From the NCBI RefSeq assembly GCF_026625825.1, contig NZ_CP113065.1:3773501-3837500 (forward strand): DNA of 64,000 bases, in the 5' to 3' direction. Made by a program: the position numbers and the translations under genes. Numbering within the stretch: the first letter of the stretch is position 1; every line of letters starts with the position of its first letter. A model generated the notes under the pieces. The model ran no database searches, was not told the origin of the DNA, and worked only from the letters and a program-made list of their open reading frames with translations. This DNA is from Pseudoxanthomonas sp. SL93. Lineage in GTDB: Bacteria; Pseudomonadota; Gammaproteobacteria; Xanthomonadales; Xanthomonadaceae. Shown here piece by piece: positions 25,856 to 34,685 of the stretch.

Positions 25856-26473
25856 TCACGCCCTCGTCCAGCACCGCCCGATCAACGCGATGCCATGCAG
25901 GACCACCATCGTCCAGAACGCGAGGCGATAGCCCGGCTTGCGCGACTTGTGCCGCAGCGTCTGTTGCGCGATCCACGCGCCGGGCCAGCCACCGGCGAGT
26001 TCGAGCAGGTGCAGGGTGGCTTCGGGCGTGCGCCAGCCGCCTGTCTGGGCTGCATGCTTGTCGAGGGCGTAGGCGACGAAGGTGATCGCCGACAGGACCA
26101 GCGGCACGAACACCGCTTCGAAAGGAAGTCGGCCAGCGCGGATGGCCCACGCAATGAAAAAGACATAGGCCGCGGTGGCGAGCGCGCCGGGCAGGGCGGA
26201 TGCGGGCCGCTGCACGACAGCGCGCGCGGCGGCCGTCGGTCTTCTGGCCGAGCGCGCGGCAGGTACCGTGCGGCGCACGGCCTGCGCGCGCCATCTGCCG
26301 TCGGCCTGGCGTTGCGCGCTGAACTTCACCAGTTCACCCACTTCGGGACGACGACCGTCCAGCCGGTAGTCCCGCACATGGAAGAACACCCGCGGCGGTT
26401 CGCCATCGAGCGTCGCGATGAAGCCGAAGCCGCGGTCGTCGTTCCATTCACTGACTTTGCCGAGCCGTTCCAT
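25856..26473 (-). CDS. Cold-shock domain fused to DUF1294 membrane domain
   Basis: A 205-residue fusion. Residues 1-65 are a cold-shock fold (GKVSEWNDDRGFGFIATLDG with RNP1-like aromatic residues, then RVFFHVRDY). A basic linker (about 65-90) joins it to a DUF1294 membrane domain with helices near 95-112, 118-138 and 182-200 and the DUF1294 marks YALDKHAAQTGGWRTPEATLHLLELAGGWPGAW and RHKSRKPGYRLAFW. This CSD-DUF1294 fusion is known in proteobacteria; the role is unknown, presumably tethering a nucleic-acid-binding domain to the inner membrane. It is 13 bases downstream of mgtE. Confidence 0.92.
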   Translation of the reverse strand: MERLGKVSEWNDDRGFGFIATLDGEPPRVFFHVRDYRLDGRRPEVGELVKFSAQRQADGRWRAQAVRRTVPAARSARRPTAAARAVVQRPASALPGALATAAYVFFIAWAIRAGRLPFEAVFVPLVLSAITFVAYALDKHAAQTGGWRTPEATLHLLELAGGWPGAWIAQQTLRHKSRKPGYRLAFWTMVVLHGIALIGRCWTRA

Positions 26474-26486
26474 CGACGGTGAAGCC

Positions 26487-27848
26487 TCAGTGCAGCAGGA
26501 TCAGCGTGGCCAGGCCGAGGAAGCAGAAGAAGCCCATCACGTCGGTGACCGCAGTGACCACGACCGTACCCGCGACGGCCGGGTCGATGTTCATGCGCTT
26601 CAGCAGCAACGGCAGCAGTACGCCGGCGGTGGCGGCCGCGCAGAAATTGATGATCAGCGCCAGCGCGATGACCAGCGACAGCAATGGGCTGCGGAACCAC
26701 ACGAAGGCGATCACGCCGACGATGCCGCCGATCAGCACGCCGTTGATCAACGCGACGCGGATCTCCTTCCACAGCAGGATGCGCGCGTTGCTGGAGCCCA
26801 CCTGGCCCAGCGCCAGGCCGCGCACCATCAGCGTCAGCACCTGCACGGCGGCATTGCCGCCGATGCCGGCCACGATGGGCATCAGCACGGCCAGCGCGAC
26901 GATCTTCTCCAGCGTCACTTCGAACTGGCCGATCACACTGGCGGCCATGAACGCCGTGAACAGATTGATGCCCAGCCAGACCACACGGCCGCGCACGGCG
27001 CGCTTGACCGGCGAGAACAGGTCCTCGTCCTCGTCCAGACCGGCGGCGCCCAGCGCCTGGTGCTCGGCCTGCTCGCGGATGATGTCCACCACGTCATCGA
27101 TGGTGATGCGACCCAGCAGGATGTTGTTGTCGTCCACCACGGGCGCGGACACCCAGTCATGGTCGGAGAACTGGCGGGCGACTTCCTGTGCGCTTTCGCC
27201 CACGTCGATGGCCGGCTGTTCGTCGTCGATCAGCCGGTTGATGGGCGTGCTGTCCTCGTGGGTGACCAGCGAGGCCAGCGACACGCGGCCCAGGTACTGG
27301 TGGCGGCGGCTGACCACGTACAGGTGGTCGGTGTGGTCGGGCAGTTCGCCGCGCAGACGCAGGTAGCGCAGCACCACGTCGACATTGACGTCGGCGCGCA
27401 CGGTGACCACGTCGGGGTTCATCAGGCGGCCGGCGGTGTCCTCCGCGTACGACAGCACCTGCTCCAAGCGCTCGCGGTTCTCGCGGTCCATCGACTTGAG
27501 CACTTCGTCGATGACGGTGTCCGGCAGGTCCTCGACCAGGTCGGCCAGGTCGTCGATGTCCAGGTCTTCGACCGCGGCGATGATCTCGTCCGGGTCCATG
27601 TCGGCCAGCAGGCTCTCGCGCACCTCGTCACCGACGTGCACCAGCACCTCGCCGTCGTCCTCGGCATCGACCAGTCCCCACACGACCTCGCGCTTGCCCG
27701 GCGGCAGCGATTCCAGCAGGTTGCCGATCTCCGCCGGCGACAGCGTGTTGACCAGGCGGCGCACAGGCCCCAGCCGGCCGCTGTCGAGCGCGTCGGAGAG
27801 CAGGCGCAACTGGCGCGCGGTCTTGTCGTGGCGGATGGCTTCGACCAT
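26487..27848 (-). CDS. mgtE: Magnesium transporter MgtE
   Basis: A 453-residue Mg2+ channel. The cytosolic N-domain (about 1-130, with the EIGNLLESLPPGKR repeat-like helices), a CBS pair (about 137-255, containing YVVSRRHQYLGRVSL and DDNNILLGRITIDDVVDII) and five C-terminal membrane helices (about 285-453) with GIGGNAAVQVLTL, the pore signature, are in the usual order. CBS and N-domain sense cytosolic Mg2+ and gate the pore. It is the last gene of the kdsD to mgtE series, separated from ptsI by a 201-base gap with a REP pair. Confidence 0.96.
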   Translation of the reverse strand: MVEAIRHDKTARQLRLLSDALDSGRLGPVRRLVNTLSPAEIGNLLESLPPGKREVVWGLVDAEDDGEVLVHVGDEVRESLLADMDPDEIIAAVEDLDIDDLADLVEDLPDTVIDEVLKSMDRENRERLEQVLSYAEDTAGRLMNPDVVTVRADVNVDVVLRYLRLRGELPDHTDHLYVVSRRHQYLGRVSLASLVTHEDSTPINRLIDDEQPAIDVGESAQEVARQFSDHDWVSAPVVDDNNILLGRITIDDVVDIIREQAEHQALGAAGLDEDEDLFSPVKRAVRGRVVWLGINLFTAFMAASVIGQFEVTLEKIVALAVLMPIVAGIGGNAAVQVLTLMVRGLALGQVGSSNARILLWKEIRVALINGVLIGGIVGVIAFVWFRSPLLSLVIALALIINFCAAATAGVLLPLLLKRMNIDPAVAGTVVVTAVTDVMGFFCFLGLATLILLH

Positions 27849-27974
27849 TCGGTACTCCGGAATGGGGCCGATCCGCGTGACGGATGCGACCGGGGCATCA
27901 GGTGTTCATTCCCGCATTATCGCCCGCGCGACGGAATATGGACACCCTTCCGGGTCCAAGGACTGTGCGTCGGA

Positions 27975-28040
27975 TGTGGGAGCGATGCCCGTCGCGATGG
28001 AGCTTTGCCCGGGGATCATCGCGACTGGCGTCGCTCCCAC
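27975..28040. repeat. REP pair between ptsI and mgtE
   Basis: A copy of TGTGGGAGCGATG-CGTCGCGAT type at 27975-27998 faces an imperfect inverted copy at 28018-28040, with a 19-base loop. It is a shorter relative of the GTAG pairs at 11117 and 13966 (GTGG instead of GTAG). It lies in the longest gap of the operon and in RNA could form a hairpin that separates mgtE expression from the upstream PTS genes. Confidence 0.8.
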
Positions 28041-28049
28041 GCCGGCAGC

Positions 28050-29771
28050 TCAGCCGCCTGTCGCCGCCTTGAGCCAGCGTTCGATGCCGGCGCGGTCGCG
28101 TGCCTGCAGCAGTTTGCTGGCGCGTGCCTGCAAGTGGCCGAGGTTGCATTCGCGGATGGCGCGGCGCAGCTCCAGCATGGTGGCCGGATGCAGGCTGAAC
28201 TCGTTGAGTCCCAGCGCCAGCAGCATCGGTGCCATCTTCGCGTCGCCGGCGATCTCGCCGCACATCGCCACCGGCACCTTGTGCTCGGCCCCGATGCTGA
28301 TGACGTGGCGCAGCAGCCGCAGTACGCCCGGATGCAGGGGCGAATACAGTTCGCCCAGCGCGTCGTTGTTGCGATCAGCGGCCAGCAGGTACTGCACCAG
28401 GTCGTTGGTGCCGATGGAGAGGAAGTCGACCACGTCCACGAAGCTGTGCAGCGCGATGGCGGCGGCCGGCACTTCGATCATGGCACCCAGTGCGATGTGG
28501 TCGGCGACCTCGTGGCCCTGCTTGCGCAGCGCGGTGGTGATCCGCTTCATGTGCCGCCTGACCAGCAGGATCTCCTCGCGGCTGCTGACCATCGGCACCA
28601 GCACGCGCACCGGGCCATAGCCGGACGCACGCAGGATGGCGCGCAACTGGGTGTCGAACACGCCCTGGTGCGCCAGCGACAGACGCACGCCGCGCAGCCC
28701 CAAGGCAGGGTTGTCCTCGTCGCTGACGGTCAGCCCGGTGCGGTCGGCCTTGTCCGCGCCCAGGTCGAGCGTGCGGATGGTTACCGGCCGGCCGCTCATG
28801 CCCAGCACCACGTCGCGGTAGGTGCGGAACTGTTCGTCTTCGTCCGGCAGTTCGTTGCGCTGCAGGAACAGGAACTCGGTGCGGTACAGCCCCAGCCCGG
28901 CGGCGCCCAGCGCATGCGCGTGCGCCACGTCGTCGAGCGACTCGGCGTTGGCCCACAACGCGATGTCCACGCCGTCGAGGGTGCGGCTGGGCTTGGAGCG
29001 CAGGCGCCCGAGTTCGCGTTCCTCCTTCGCGGCCTCGCGCAGGCGGACGCGGTAATGGCGGAGGTCCTCGGCGTCGGGATTGACGATGACCGAGCCGGTG
29101 TTGCCGTCCACCAGCAGGATGTCGCCGTCATTGATGCGTTGCAGGGCCTGCGTGTTGCCCACCACCAGCGGCAGGTGCAGGCTGCGGGCCAGGATGGCGC
29201 TGTGCGACAACGGGCTGCCGGCCGCGGTGACGATGGCCACCACGCCCTGCGTCTGCAGCTGGGCCAGTTCGGACGGGGCCACGTTGTCGCTGACCAGGAT
29301 TTCGCCGGCCACGCCACTGGTGTCGGTGGCACGCTGGTGCAGGTGGGCATGGATGCGGCCGATCACATGGTCCAGATCGTCCATGCGGCTCTTGAGGTAG
29401 GCATCGTCCATGCCGTCGAACACGGCGGCCAGCCGGTCACGCTGCAGGCGCAGCGCGTAGTCGGCGGAATAGCGGCCGGTGCGGATCAGTTCGTCCAGGC
29501 CGTGCAGCAGCTCCGGATCATCCAGCAGCAACGCATGCAGGTCGAGGAACTCGCCGACCTCCTTGGCCAGCGCACCGTGCAGGCGCTGGCGCAGGCTGTG
29601 CATTTCGCGCCGGGTGGCATCGACGGCATCGTGCAGGCGGGCGAGCTCGACATCCACCTGGTCCTGGCGGATGCGCTGCTCGGCCACCTCCAGCACATGC
29701 GGCAGCCGGACCCGGGCCCGTCCCAGCGCACTGCCGCGCGAAGCCCCATGGCCCGGCAGCAGCGCCCTCAT
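28050..29771 (-). CDS. ptsI: Phosphoenolpyruvate-protein phosphotransferase (PTS enzyme I)
   Basis: A 573-residue enzyme I that takes phosphate from phosphoenolpyruvate and gives it to HPr. The active His lies in SPLSHSAILARSLHLP (about 190); the C-terminal PEP-binding barrel has FLFLQR, the catalytic Cys in VAMCGEIAGD (about 500) and IGTNDLVQYLLAADR. All needed residues look intact. Start ATG 29771 directly abuts the HPr stop. No EIIB or EIIC permease gene is near, so the chain HPr-EI-EIIA probably regulates rather than imports sugar. Confidence 0.96.
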   Translation of the reverse strand: MRALLPGHGASRGSALGRARVRLPHVLEVAEQRIRQDQVDVELARLHDAVDATRREMHSLRQRLHGALAKEVGEFLDLHALLLDDPELLHGLDELIRTGRYSADYALRLQRDRLAAVFDGMDDAYLKSRMDDLDHVIGRIHAHLHQRATDTSGVAGEILVSDNVAPSELAQLQTQGVVAIVTAAGSPLSHSAILARSLHLPLVVGNTQALQRINDGDILLVDGNTGSVIVNPDAEDLRHYRVRLREAAKEERELGRLRSKPSRTLDGVDIALWANAESLDDVAHAHALGAAGLGLYRTEFLFLQRNELPDEDEQFRTYRDVVLGMSGRPVTIRTLDLGADKADRTGLTVSDEDNPALGLRGVRLSLAHQGVFDTQLRAILRASGYGPVRVLVPMVSSREEILLVRRHMKRITTALRKQGHEVADHIALGAMIEVPAAAIALHSFVDVVDFLSIGTNDLVQYLLAADRNNDALGELYSPLHPGVLRLLRHVISIGAEHKVPVAMCGEIAGDAKMAPMLLALGLNEFSLHPATMLELRRAIRECNLGHLQARASKLLQARDRAGIERWLKAATGG

Positions 29772-30041
29772 TCAGGACTCCTCGTCGAATCGTCGCTCGA
29801 ACAAGCCGATCACCGCCTCCAGGGCGGCGGCTTCGTCCTCGCCATCGATGCGCACGGTCACCGGGGTGCCCTGGCCGGCGGCCAGCAGCATCACGCCCAT
29901 GATGCTCTTCGCGTTCACTTCGCGACCCTTGGCCGCCAGCGTGGCGTTGCAGCGGAAGCCGGACAGCGTCTGCACCAGCTTGGCGGTGGCACGCGCATGC
30001 AGGCCGAGGCGGTTGGAAACGGTGAGTTCGCGTTCAAGCAT
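29772..30041 (-). CDS. ptsH: HPr phosphocarrier protein
   Basis: An 89-residue HPr. His15 in RLGLHARA is the site phosphorylated by enzyme I; Ser46 in NAKSIMGVMLL is the site that HPr kinase modifies in Firmicutes-type regulation. Both are present, in line with hprK in the same operon. The gene overlaps the end of the EIIA gene by 8 bases and its stop touches the ptsI start. ATG 30041 is chosen over an upstream in-frame start at 30059 because it puts His15 and Ser46 at canonical positions. Confidence 0.96.
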   Translation of the reverse strand: MLERELTVSNRLGLHARATAKLVQTLSGFRCNATLAAKGREVNAKSIMGVMLLAAGQGTPVTVRIDGEDEAAALEAVIGLFERRFDEES

Positions 30042-30426
30042 CGTCGTGTAAGACTCCATTGCGTGCGCCGGCGGCGGCAGTCGCCGGCAGTTCGTCCAGT
30101 CCCTGTTCCGAATAGTTCATCACCCGCATCAGCATGGGCAGGCTGAGTGCGGATACCCGCCGTACCGGCGTGCCCAACCGTGCCAGCCGGCCCGCCAGGT
30201 TGCTGGGGCTGGCACCGTACAGGTCGGTCAGCACCAGCACCCCGTCACCGCTGTCCACCCGCCGCAGCGCGGCCGACGCCAGCGGCAGCAGGGCGTCCAG
30301 ATCCGCGTCCAGCGGCACCTCGAAGGCTTCCGCCTTCAAGGGAAGTTGTCGCAGCAGCGCGGTGGCGACCGCAAGGATCGCCGCGCCCACGCCGGGATGA
30401 GTCACCAGAAGAATGCCACAGGCCAT
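30034..30426 (-). CDS. PTS EIIA component, mannose type
   Basis: A 130-residue single-domain EIIA of the mannose/sorbose class. The phosphorylated His10 lies in LLVTHPGVG at the N-terminus; the DLYGASPSNLAGRLARLG segment and SLPMLMRVMNY near the end fit the fold. No mannose-type EIIB, EIIC or EIID gene follows, so it is a regulatory EIIA receiving phosphate from HPr. It overlaps ptsH by 8 bases and follows rapZ by 93 bases in the same operon. Confidence 0.9.
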   Translation of the reverse strand: MACGILLVTHPGVGAAILAVATALLRQLPLKAEAFEVPLDADLDALLPLASAALRRVDSGDGVLVLTDLYGASPSNLAGRLARLGTPVRRVSALSLPMLMRVMNYSEQGLDELPATAAAGARNGVLHDDA

Positions 30427-30519
30427 GCTGGAACGTTAACAGACGTGCATGACGGGCTGGAAGCGGCGCCGATGGAACGGAGCGGGTGGGGACGGGGAGT
30501 TGCCCCGCGCCCGGTCAAC

Positions 30520-31446
30520 TCACTCCAGTTCGCGGTGGAAGGTGGCCACTTCTTCCCAGCCCAGCTCGCGGGCGTGGCGGGCCAGGGTTTCGGCCAGGTA
30601 GACGGAGCGGTGCTTGCCGCCGGTGCAGCCGAACGCGATGGTCACGTAACTACGGGTCTCGCCACGCAGGCGCGGCAGCCAGGTATCCAGGAAGCCGCTG
30701 ACCTGGCCGACGTATTCGGCCACGTCGGGCTGGGCTTCCAGGTACTCGCGGACCTTGGGGTCGCGCCCGGAATAGGGCCGCAGGTCGGGGTTCCAGTGCG
30801 GATTGGGCAGCACGCGCGCGTCGAACACGAAGTCGGCATCACCGGGCACGCCTCGCTTGTAGGCGAAGGATTCGAACAGCAGCGAAAGCGAAGTGCCCTT
30901 GTTGAACGCGAACTCCGCGATGATGCGGCGGCGCAGCTGGTGCACGTTCAGATGGCTGGTGTCGATGATCACGTCGGCTTCGGCCAGCAGGGGCTGCACG
31001 ATGGCGCGCTCCTGGCGGATCGCCTCGCTCAGCGTCCGGCCGCCATGCCCCAGCGGATGCCGGCGACGGGTATCCGAATAGCGCCGCAGCAGCACGTCGT
31101 CGCTGGCGTCGAAGAAGATCAGCCTGCCTTCCAGGCCGAGCTGCGCGAGCGCCGCACGCCACTGGGCAAGCTTGGACAGGTCGCTGTGGCGGCTGCGCAC
31201 GTCGATGCCGACCGCGATCTTCGGCGGCACTTCGTCGTCGCGCATCAGGCTGCGCACGAACGACGGCAGCAATTCGACGGGGAGATTGTCGACGCAGTAG
31301 TAGTCCAGGTCCTCGAAGGTCTTCAGCGCCACCGACTTGCCGGAACCGGACAGCCCGCTGACGATCACCACCGTGGGCGCGGTGGCTGGCGGCGCACCGT
31401 TTTCCTCCAGTGCGTCGTGCGCGTGCGGCGTTCCGGTCTCGATCAT
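30520..31446 (-). CDS. rapZ: RNase adapter protein RapZ
   Basis: A 308-residue RapZ (YvcJ/YhbJ). In E. coli it binds the small RNAs GlmY/GlmZ and directs RNase E cleavage, controlling glucosamine-6-phosphate synthesis. Present are the Walker A GLSGSGKS (about 32-39), Walker B-like VDNLP, and the C-terminal RNA-binding/sensor part with [17 protein letters not shown] 31446 is taken; a GTG at 31452 overlaps the hprK stop and is possible. Whether Xanthomonadaceae have GlmY/Z is not visible here. Confidence 0.95.
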   Translation of the reverse strand: MIETGTPHAHDALEENGAPPATAPTVVIVSGLSGSGKSVALKTFEDLDYYCVDNLPVELLPSFVRSLMRDDEVPPKIAVGIDVRSRHSDLSKLAQWRAALAQLGLEGRLIFFDASDDVLLRRYSDTRRRHPLGHGGRTLSEAIRQERAIVQPLLAEADVIIDTSHLNVHQLRRRIIAEFAFNKGTSLSLLFESFAYKRGVPGDADFVFDARVLPNPHWNPDLRPYSGRDPKVREYLEAQPDVAEYVGQVSGFLDTWLPRLRGETRSYVTIAFGCTGGKHRSVYLAETLARHARELGWEEVATFHRELE

Positions 31447-31448
31447 GT

Positions 31449-32399
31449 TCACGGCGTGCTGCGCTCCAGCAGGTTGCTGTGGCGGGCGATGAACATGGCG
31501 GCCGGGTCGATGCCTTTGGTGCGCAGGATGTGCAGGCGGGTCGCGGCTTCGGTGAGCACGGCCAGGTTGCGGCCGGGCATCACCGGCAGGGTGATCAGCG
31601 GCACGTCCAGGTCCAGTACGTGGCGCGTGCCGGAGTCGCCGGTCAGGCGCTCGTAGCCGTGCGGGTTGGGCTCGGTCATCGGCCGGGTAAGGTGCACGAT
31701 CAGGCGCAGGTACTTGTTCTTCTTCACCGCCGTGTCGCCGAACATCTCGCGCACGTTGAGCACGCCCAGCCCGCGCACCTCCAGCAGGTCCTGCAGCAGT
31801 TCGGGGCAGGTGCCGTCCAGCACGTCCGGGGCGATCTGGGTGAACTCGGGCGCGTCGTCGGCCACCAGCCGGTGGCCGCGGCTCAACAGTTCCAGTGCCA
31901 GCTCGCTCTTGCCGGACCCGGCTTCGCCGGTGATCAGCACCCCGATGGAATAGATCTCCATGAACACGCCATGCAGCGTGACGCGCGGGGCCAGCGTCCG
32001 CGCCAGATGGTAGGACAGGTGGTTGAGCAGTTCATGGCCGCGCTTGGGCGATACCCACAACGGCGTATCGGTTTCGTTGGCGGCTTCGCGCAGGTCTTCG
32101 GGGCAGGACTGGTTCTTGCTGATCACCAGCGCCAGCGGCCGGAAATGCACGATCTTCTCGATGATCTCCCAGCGCTGGCGAGAATCGAGGGAGTCCAGCC
32201 AGCCCAGCTCCTCCGTGCCGAGGATCTGCACCTTGTTGGGATACACGGCATTGAGATAGCCGGCCAGGGAGGGACGCCGCGACACGGTATCGCCGGCCTC
32301 CAGCACGCGCTTCTCGCCTTTCTGCCCGGCCAGCCAGCGCAGGGCCAGCTTGTCCTTCTGTTGATCGAACAGTTCACGGGCGGTGATGCTGGTGTTCAT
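31449..32399 (-). CDS. hprK: HPr kinase/phosphorylase
   Basis: A 316-residue HprK that phosphorylates and dephosphorylates Ser46 of HPr. The P-loop [15 protein letters not shown] (about 155-169), the upstream catalytic region [14 protein letters not shown], and the family signature [18 protein letters not shown] are present. The N-terminal domain (1-130) is full length, unlike alphaproteobacterial short HprK. ATG 32399 begins [10 protein letters not shown] as in close homologues; ATG 32417 is an alternative. It overlaps the possible GTG start of rapZ. There is a 193-base gap before it in which ptsN would often lie. Confidence 0.95.
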   Translation of the reverse strand: MNTSITARELFDQQKDKLALRWLAGQKGEKRVLEAGDTVSRRPSLAGYLNAVYPNKVQILGTEELGWLDSLDSRQRWEIIEKIVHFRPLALVISKNQSCPEDLREAANETDTPLWVSPKRGHELLNHLSYHLARTLAPRVTLHGVFMEIYSIGVLITGEAGSGKSELALELLSRGHRLVADDAPEFTQIAPDVLDGTCPELLQDLLEVRGLGVLNVREMFGDTAVKKNKYLRLIVHLTRPMTEPNPHGYERLTGDSGTRHVLDLDVPLITLPVMPGRNLAVLTEAATRLHILRTKGIDPAAMFIARHSNLLERSTP

Positions 32400-32538
32400 C
32401 ATGCGGCGGCGACTCATGGACGCGGCCAGGGGCCGGGTGCCGGTCAGTGTAATGCGCGGCCATGACCACCGCGACACCGGGGAGGACGTTCGCCGGGAGG
32501 ATGGGACGAGGCGGGGAATGGGTGGGGCGTATCTGGCG

Positions 32539-32574
32539 GGCGCGTGGACAGCGCTGTGCGCATGTCCACGCGCC
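32539..32574. other. Perfect 12-bp hairpin between hpf and hprK
   Basis: GGCGCGTGGACA (32539-32550) and its exact complement TGTCCACGCGCC (32563-32574) enclose a 12-base loop, just downstream of the hpf stop in the transcription direction. No T tract follows on either strand, so it is not a classical terminator. It may be an RNA processing or stability element inside the operon. Confidence 0.65.
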
Positions 32575-32592
32575 GGTACAGCGGGGGAAAAA

Positions 32593-32913
32593 CTATTCGG
32601 CGAGCTCGGTGCGGACGCTGCTGCGTTGCACGTCACTGCGTTTTTCCTTGTGCTTGACGATCAGGCGGTCGAGCTTGTCGGCCAGGATGTCGATGGCGGC
32701 GTACATCGTCTGTGCGCCGGCGTCGGCGTGCAGGGTGCGGCCAGCCAGGTTGACGGTGGCTTCGGCCAGGTAATCGGGCTTGCGGGTCCCCAATTGCGTA
32801 CGGACTTCGAAGGGTTGATCGAAGTGGCGCTCCAGCCGCTTCAGCTTGGTCTCGACGTATTCGCGCAGGGCGGGAGTGACTTCGATTTCATGGCCGTAAG
32901 TCTCGATACGCAT
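32593..32913 (-). CDS. hpf: Ribosome hibernation promoting factor (short form)
   Basis: A 106-residue HPF/YfiA-family protein that binds the decoding region of idle 30S subunits and helps make inactive ribosomes. The beta-alpha-beta-beta-beta-alpha order is recognisable: [51 protein letters not shown], and the final helix [20 protein letters not shown]. The short length fits the gammaproteobacterial form adjacent to rpoN. A near-perfect ribosome site, GAAGGAGGT, lies 6-8 bases before ATG 32913. Its own promoter may lie in the AT-richer 277-base gap after rpoN. Confidence 0.96.
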   Translation of the reverse strand: MRIETYGHEIEVTPALREYVETKLKRLERHFDQPFEVRTQLGTRKPDYLAEATVNLAGRTLHADAGAQTMYAAIDILADKLDRLIVKHKEKRSDVQRSSVRTELAE

Positions 32914-33086
32914 CGTGCTACCTCCTTCAGGTCAGTAAGCCGCACCGTTGTGTGCGGAAGAGCGTGTCACATGCAGTGACAACGCAAACAGGCTTGGGGT
33001 TCCGGCAATCTCCTTTTTTATTTGGCGGGTTTTATCTGACGGGGTGCGGAAGGTTTGTCCCCTCCACGGCATTAAAGATGGACCCG

Positions 33087-33122
33087 ATCCGGCCAACTAT
33101 CAACGGTTGGCCGGATATTTTT
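33087..33122 (+). terminator. Strong plus-strand terminator hairpin without an obvious gene
   Basis: ATCCGGCCAAC (33087-33097) pairs perfectly with GTTGGCCGGAT (33106-33116) around 8 bases and is followed by ATTTTT on the plus strand. On the minus strand, the direction of all neighbouring genes, no T tract follows. It lies in the 277-base gap between rpoN and hpf, which is more AT-rich than its surroundings and has no credible protein gene. It suggests the end of a short plus-strand RNA, or a hairpin serving the rpoN transcript. Confidence 0.7.
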
Positions 33123-33190
33123 CGCAGGTGTTAGAAAAACGTGTAAATGCCGTTCCCGATGCACTGTCGAAGGGTGCGGTCTGTCCGTAT

Positions 33191-34639
33191 TCAGGCGATG
33201 CGGACGCGCTCGTGTGACGAGAGGATGTTCATCGCTTCGCGGTATTTGGCCACGGTGCGGCGTGCCACGGGCACGCCGGAGGCCTTCAGCAGATCCGCCA
33301 GTTTGGCGTCGGACAACGGCTTGCGTGGGTTCTCGTTTTCCACCAGCCGGCGGATCATCGCCTGGATCGCCGTGCTGGATGCTTCACCACCCCCGTCGGT
33401 GTCGATGCCGGAGGCAAAGAACGCGCGCAACGGCAACGTGCCGCGTGGCGTGCGCACGTACTTGCGTGCGATCGCGCGCGACACGGTGGATTCGTGCAGG
33501 CCGACTTCCTCGGCCACGTCGCGCAGGGTGAGCGGGCGAAGCGCCTGCTCGCCGAATTCCAGGAAGCCGGACTGCTGGCGCAGCAGGCAGCGCGTGACCT
33601 TGAGCAGGGTTTCGCCACGGGCTTCGAGGCTTTTCAGCAGCCAGCGCGCTTCCTGCAGCTGGCCTTTCAGGTAGCCGGCATCGCTTTCGCCGCACTGCCG
33701 GATCATCTGTTCGTAGCCGCGATGGATGGTGATGCGCGGCAGCGTGTTGCCGGCGAGTGCGGCGCGCCAGACGCCGCGATGCCGCCAGACCACGCAGTCG
33801 GGCACGACATAGGTGTCATGCGACAGGTCACCGACCTGGGCCCCTGGCTTGGGATCCAGCGTACGCAGCAGCTGCACGGCCTCTTCCACGTCGGCGACGG
33901 GCAGCCTGAGCTCCTGTGCCAGCCCTGCCACGCCGCTGCGCGGCAGGCGCTCGAGCGCGGTATCGGCGATCTTCAGCGCCAGGGCCTTGCCGGGCGTATC
34001 GTCGCTGAGGACCGACAGTTGCAGGTGGAGGCATTCGCCCAGCGTGCGTGCGGCCACGCCGACCGGATCGAAGCGCTGCAGTTGGTGGAGCACCACGAGG
34101 ATCTCGTCTTCGCCGGCCTCGATCTCGGGGCGCAGTGTCTGGGCGATGTCGGCCAGTGGCTCGCGCAGGTAACCGTCGTCGCCGAGTGCGTCGATCAGCG
34201 CCGCGCCGATGCGGCGGTCGCGTACGGACAGCTGCGACAGATGCAGCTGCCACAACAGGTGGTCGTGCAGCGTGTCGACTTCGGCCACGCGTTCGGCGGG
34301 GCTGCCACCTTCGTCGTCATCGAACGAGCCGCCGCTGCCGGAGGTCGTCCATGGCCCTTCATCGGGCGACCAGGTCTCGTCATCGCGCTCATCGCGTGCC
34401 AGCGTGTCCCGGTCGTCGTCCGGTGCGCTTTCCTGGCCGTCGCGTTCCTTGCCGGCTTCCAGCGGTGGCGCCGGTGCCTCTTCGTTCTCGTCCCAGTCCA
34501 GCAGGGGGTTGGTTTCCACCGCTTCGGTCAGTTCGACTTCCAGCTCGGCGGTGGACATCTGCAGCAGACGGATGGCCTGACGCAGCTGCGGCGTCATGAC
34601 CAACTGTTGTCCCAGCGATGTCTGCAGGCGTGGCTTCAT
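33191..34639 (-). CDS. rpoN: RNA polymerase sigma-54 factor
   Basis: A 482-residue sigma-54. Region I (KPRLQTSLGQQLVMTPQLRQAIRLLQMS) for activator response is at the N-terminus, an acidic region II with many Asp/Glu (about 60-115) follows, then the core-binding part, the helix-turn-helix region (LTLRDVAEEVGLHESTVSRA) and near the end the RpoN box ARRTVAKYRE, which contacts the -24 element. It sits between lptB and hpf in the order lptC-lptA-lptB-rpoN-hpf usual in proteobacteria. ATG 34639 is the conserved start. Confidence 0.98.
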   Translation of the reverse strand: MKPRLQTSLGQQLVMTPQLRQAIRLLQMSTAELEVELTEAVETNPLLDWDENEEAPAPPLEAGKERDGQESAPDDDRDTLARDERDDETWSPDEGPWTTSGSGGSFDDDEGGSPAERVAEVDTLHDHLLWQLHLSQLSVRDRRIGAALIDALGDDGYLREPLADIAQTLRPEIEAGEDEILVVLHQLQRFDPVGVAARTLGECLHLQLSVLSDDTPGKALALKIADTALERLPRSGVAGLAQELRLPVADVEEAVQLLRTLDPKPGAQVGDLSHDTYVVPDCVVWRHRGVWRAALAGNTLPRITIHRGYEQMIRQCGESDAGYLKGQLQEARWLLKSLEARGETLLKVTRCLLRQQSGFLEFGEQALRPLTLRDVAEEVGLHESTVSRAIARKYVRTPRGTLPLRAFFASGIDTDGGGEASSTAIQAMIRRLVENENPRKPLSDAKLADLLKASGVPVARRTVAKYREAMNILSSHERVRIA

Positions 34640-34685
34640 TCCCGACCCATGAAACGCGATGGACCCCTCGGGCCCGTGCCGCGGA

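Noticed and set aside
26418..30146. Very long plus-strand open frame (1242 residues) across the mgtE-ptsI region
   Set aside because: It is antisense to mgtE, ptsI and ptsH, which carry clear family motifs; its sequence is His/Arg/Gln-rich low complexity as expected from a mirror frame in GC-rich DNA.
32948..33217. Small plus-strand protein in the gap between rpoN and hpf
   Set aside because: It runs across the terminator hairpin and into the rpoN 3' end, has no ribosome site and no recognisable composition.
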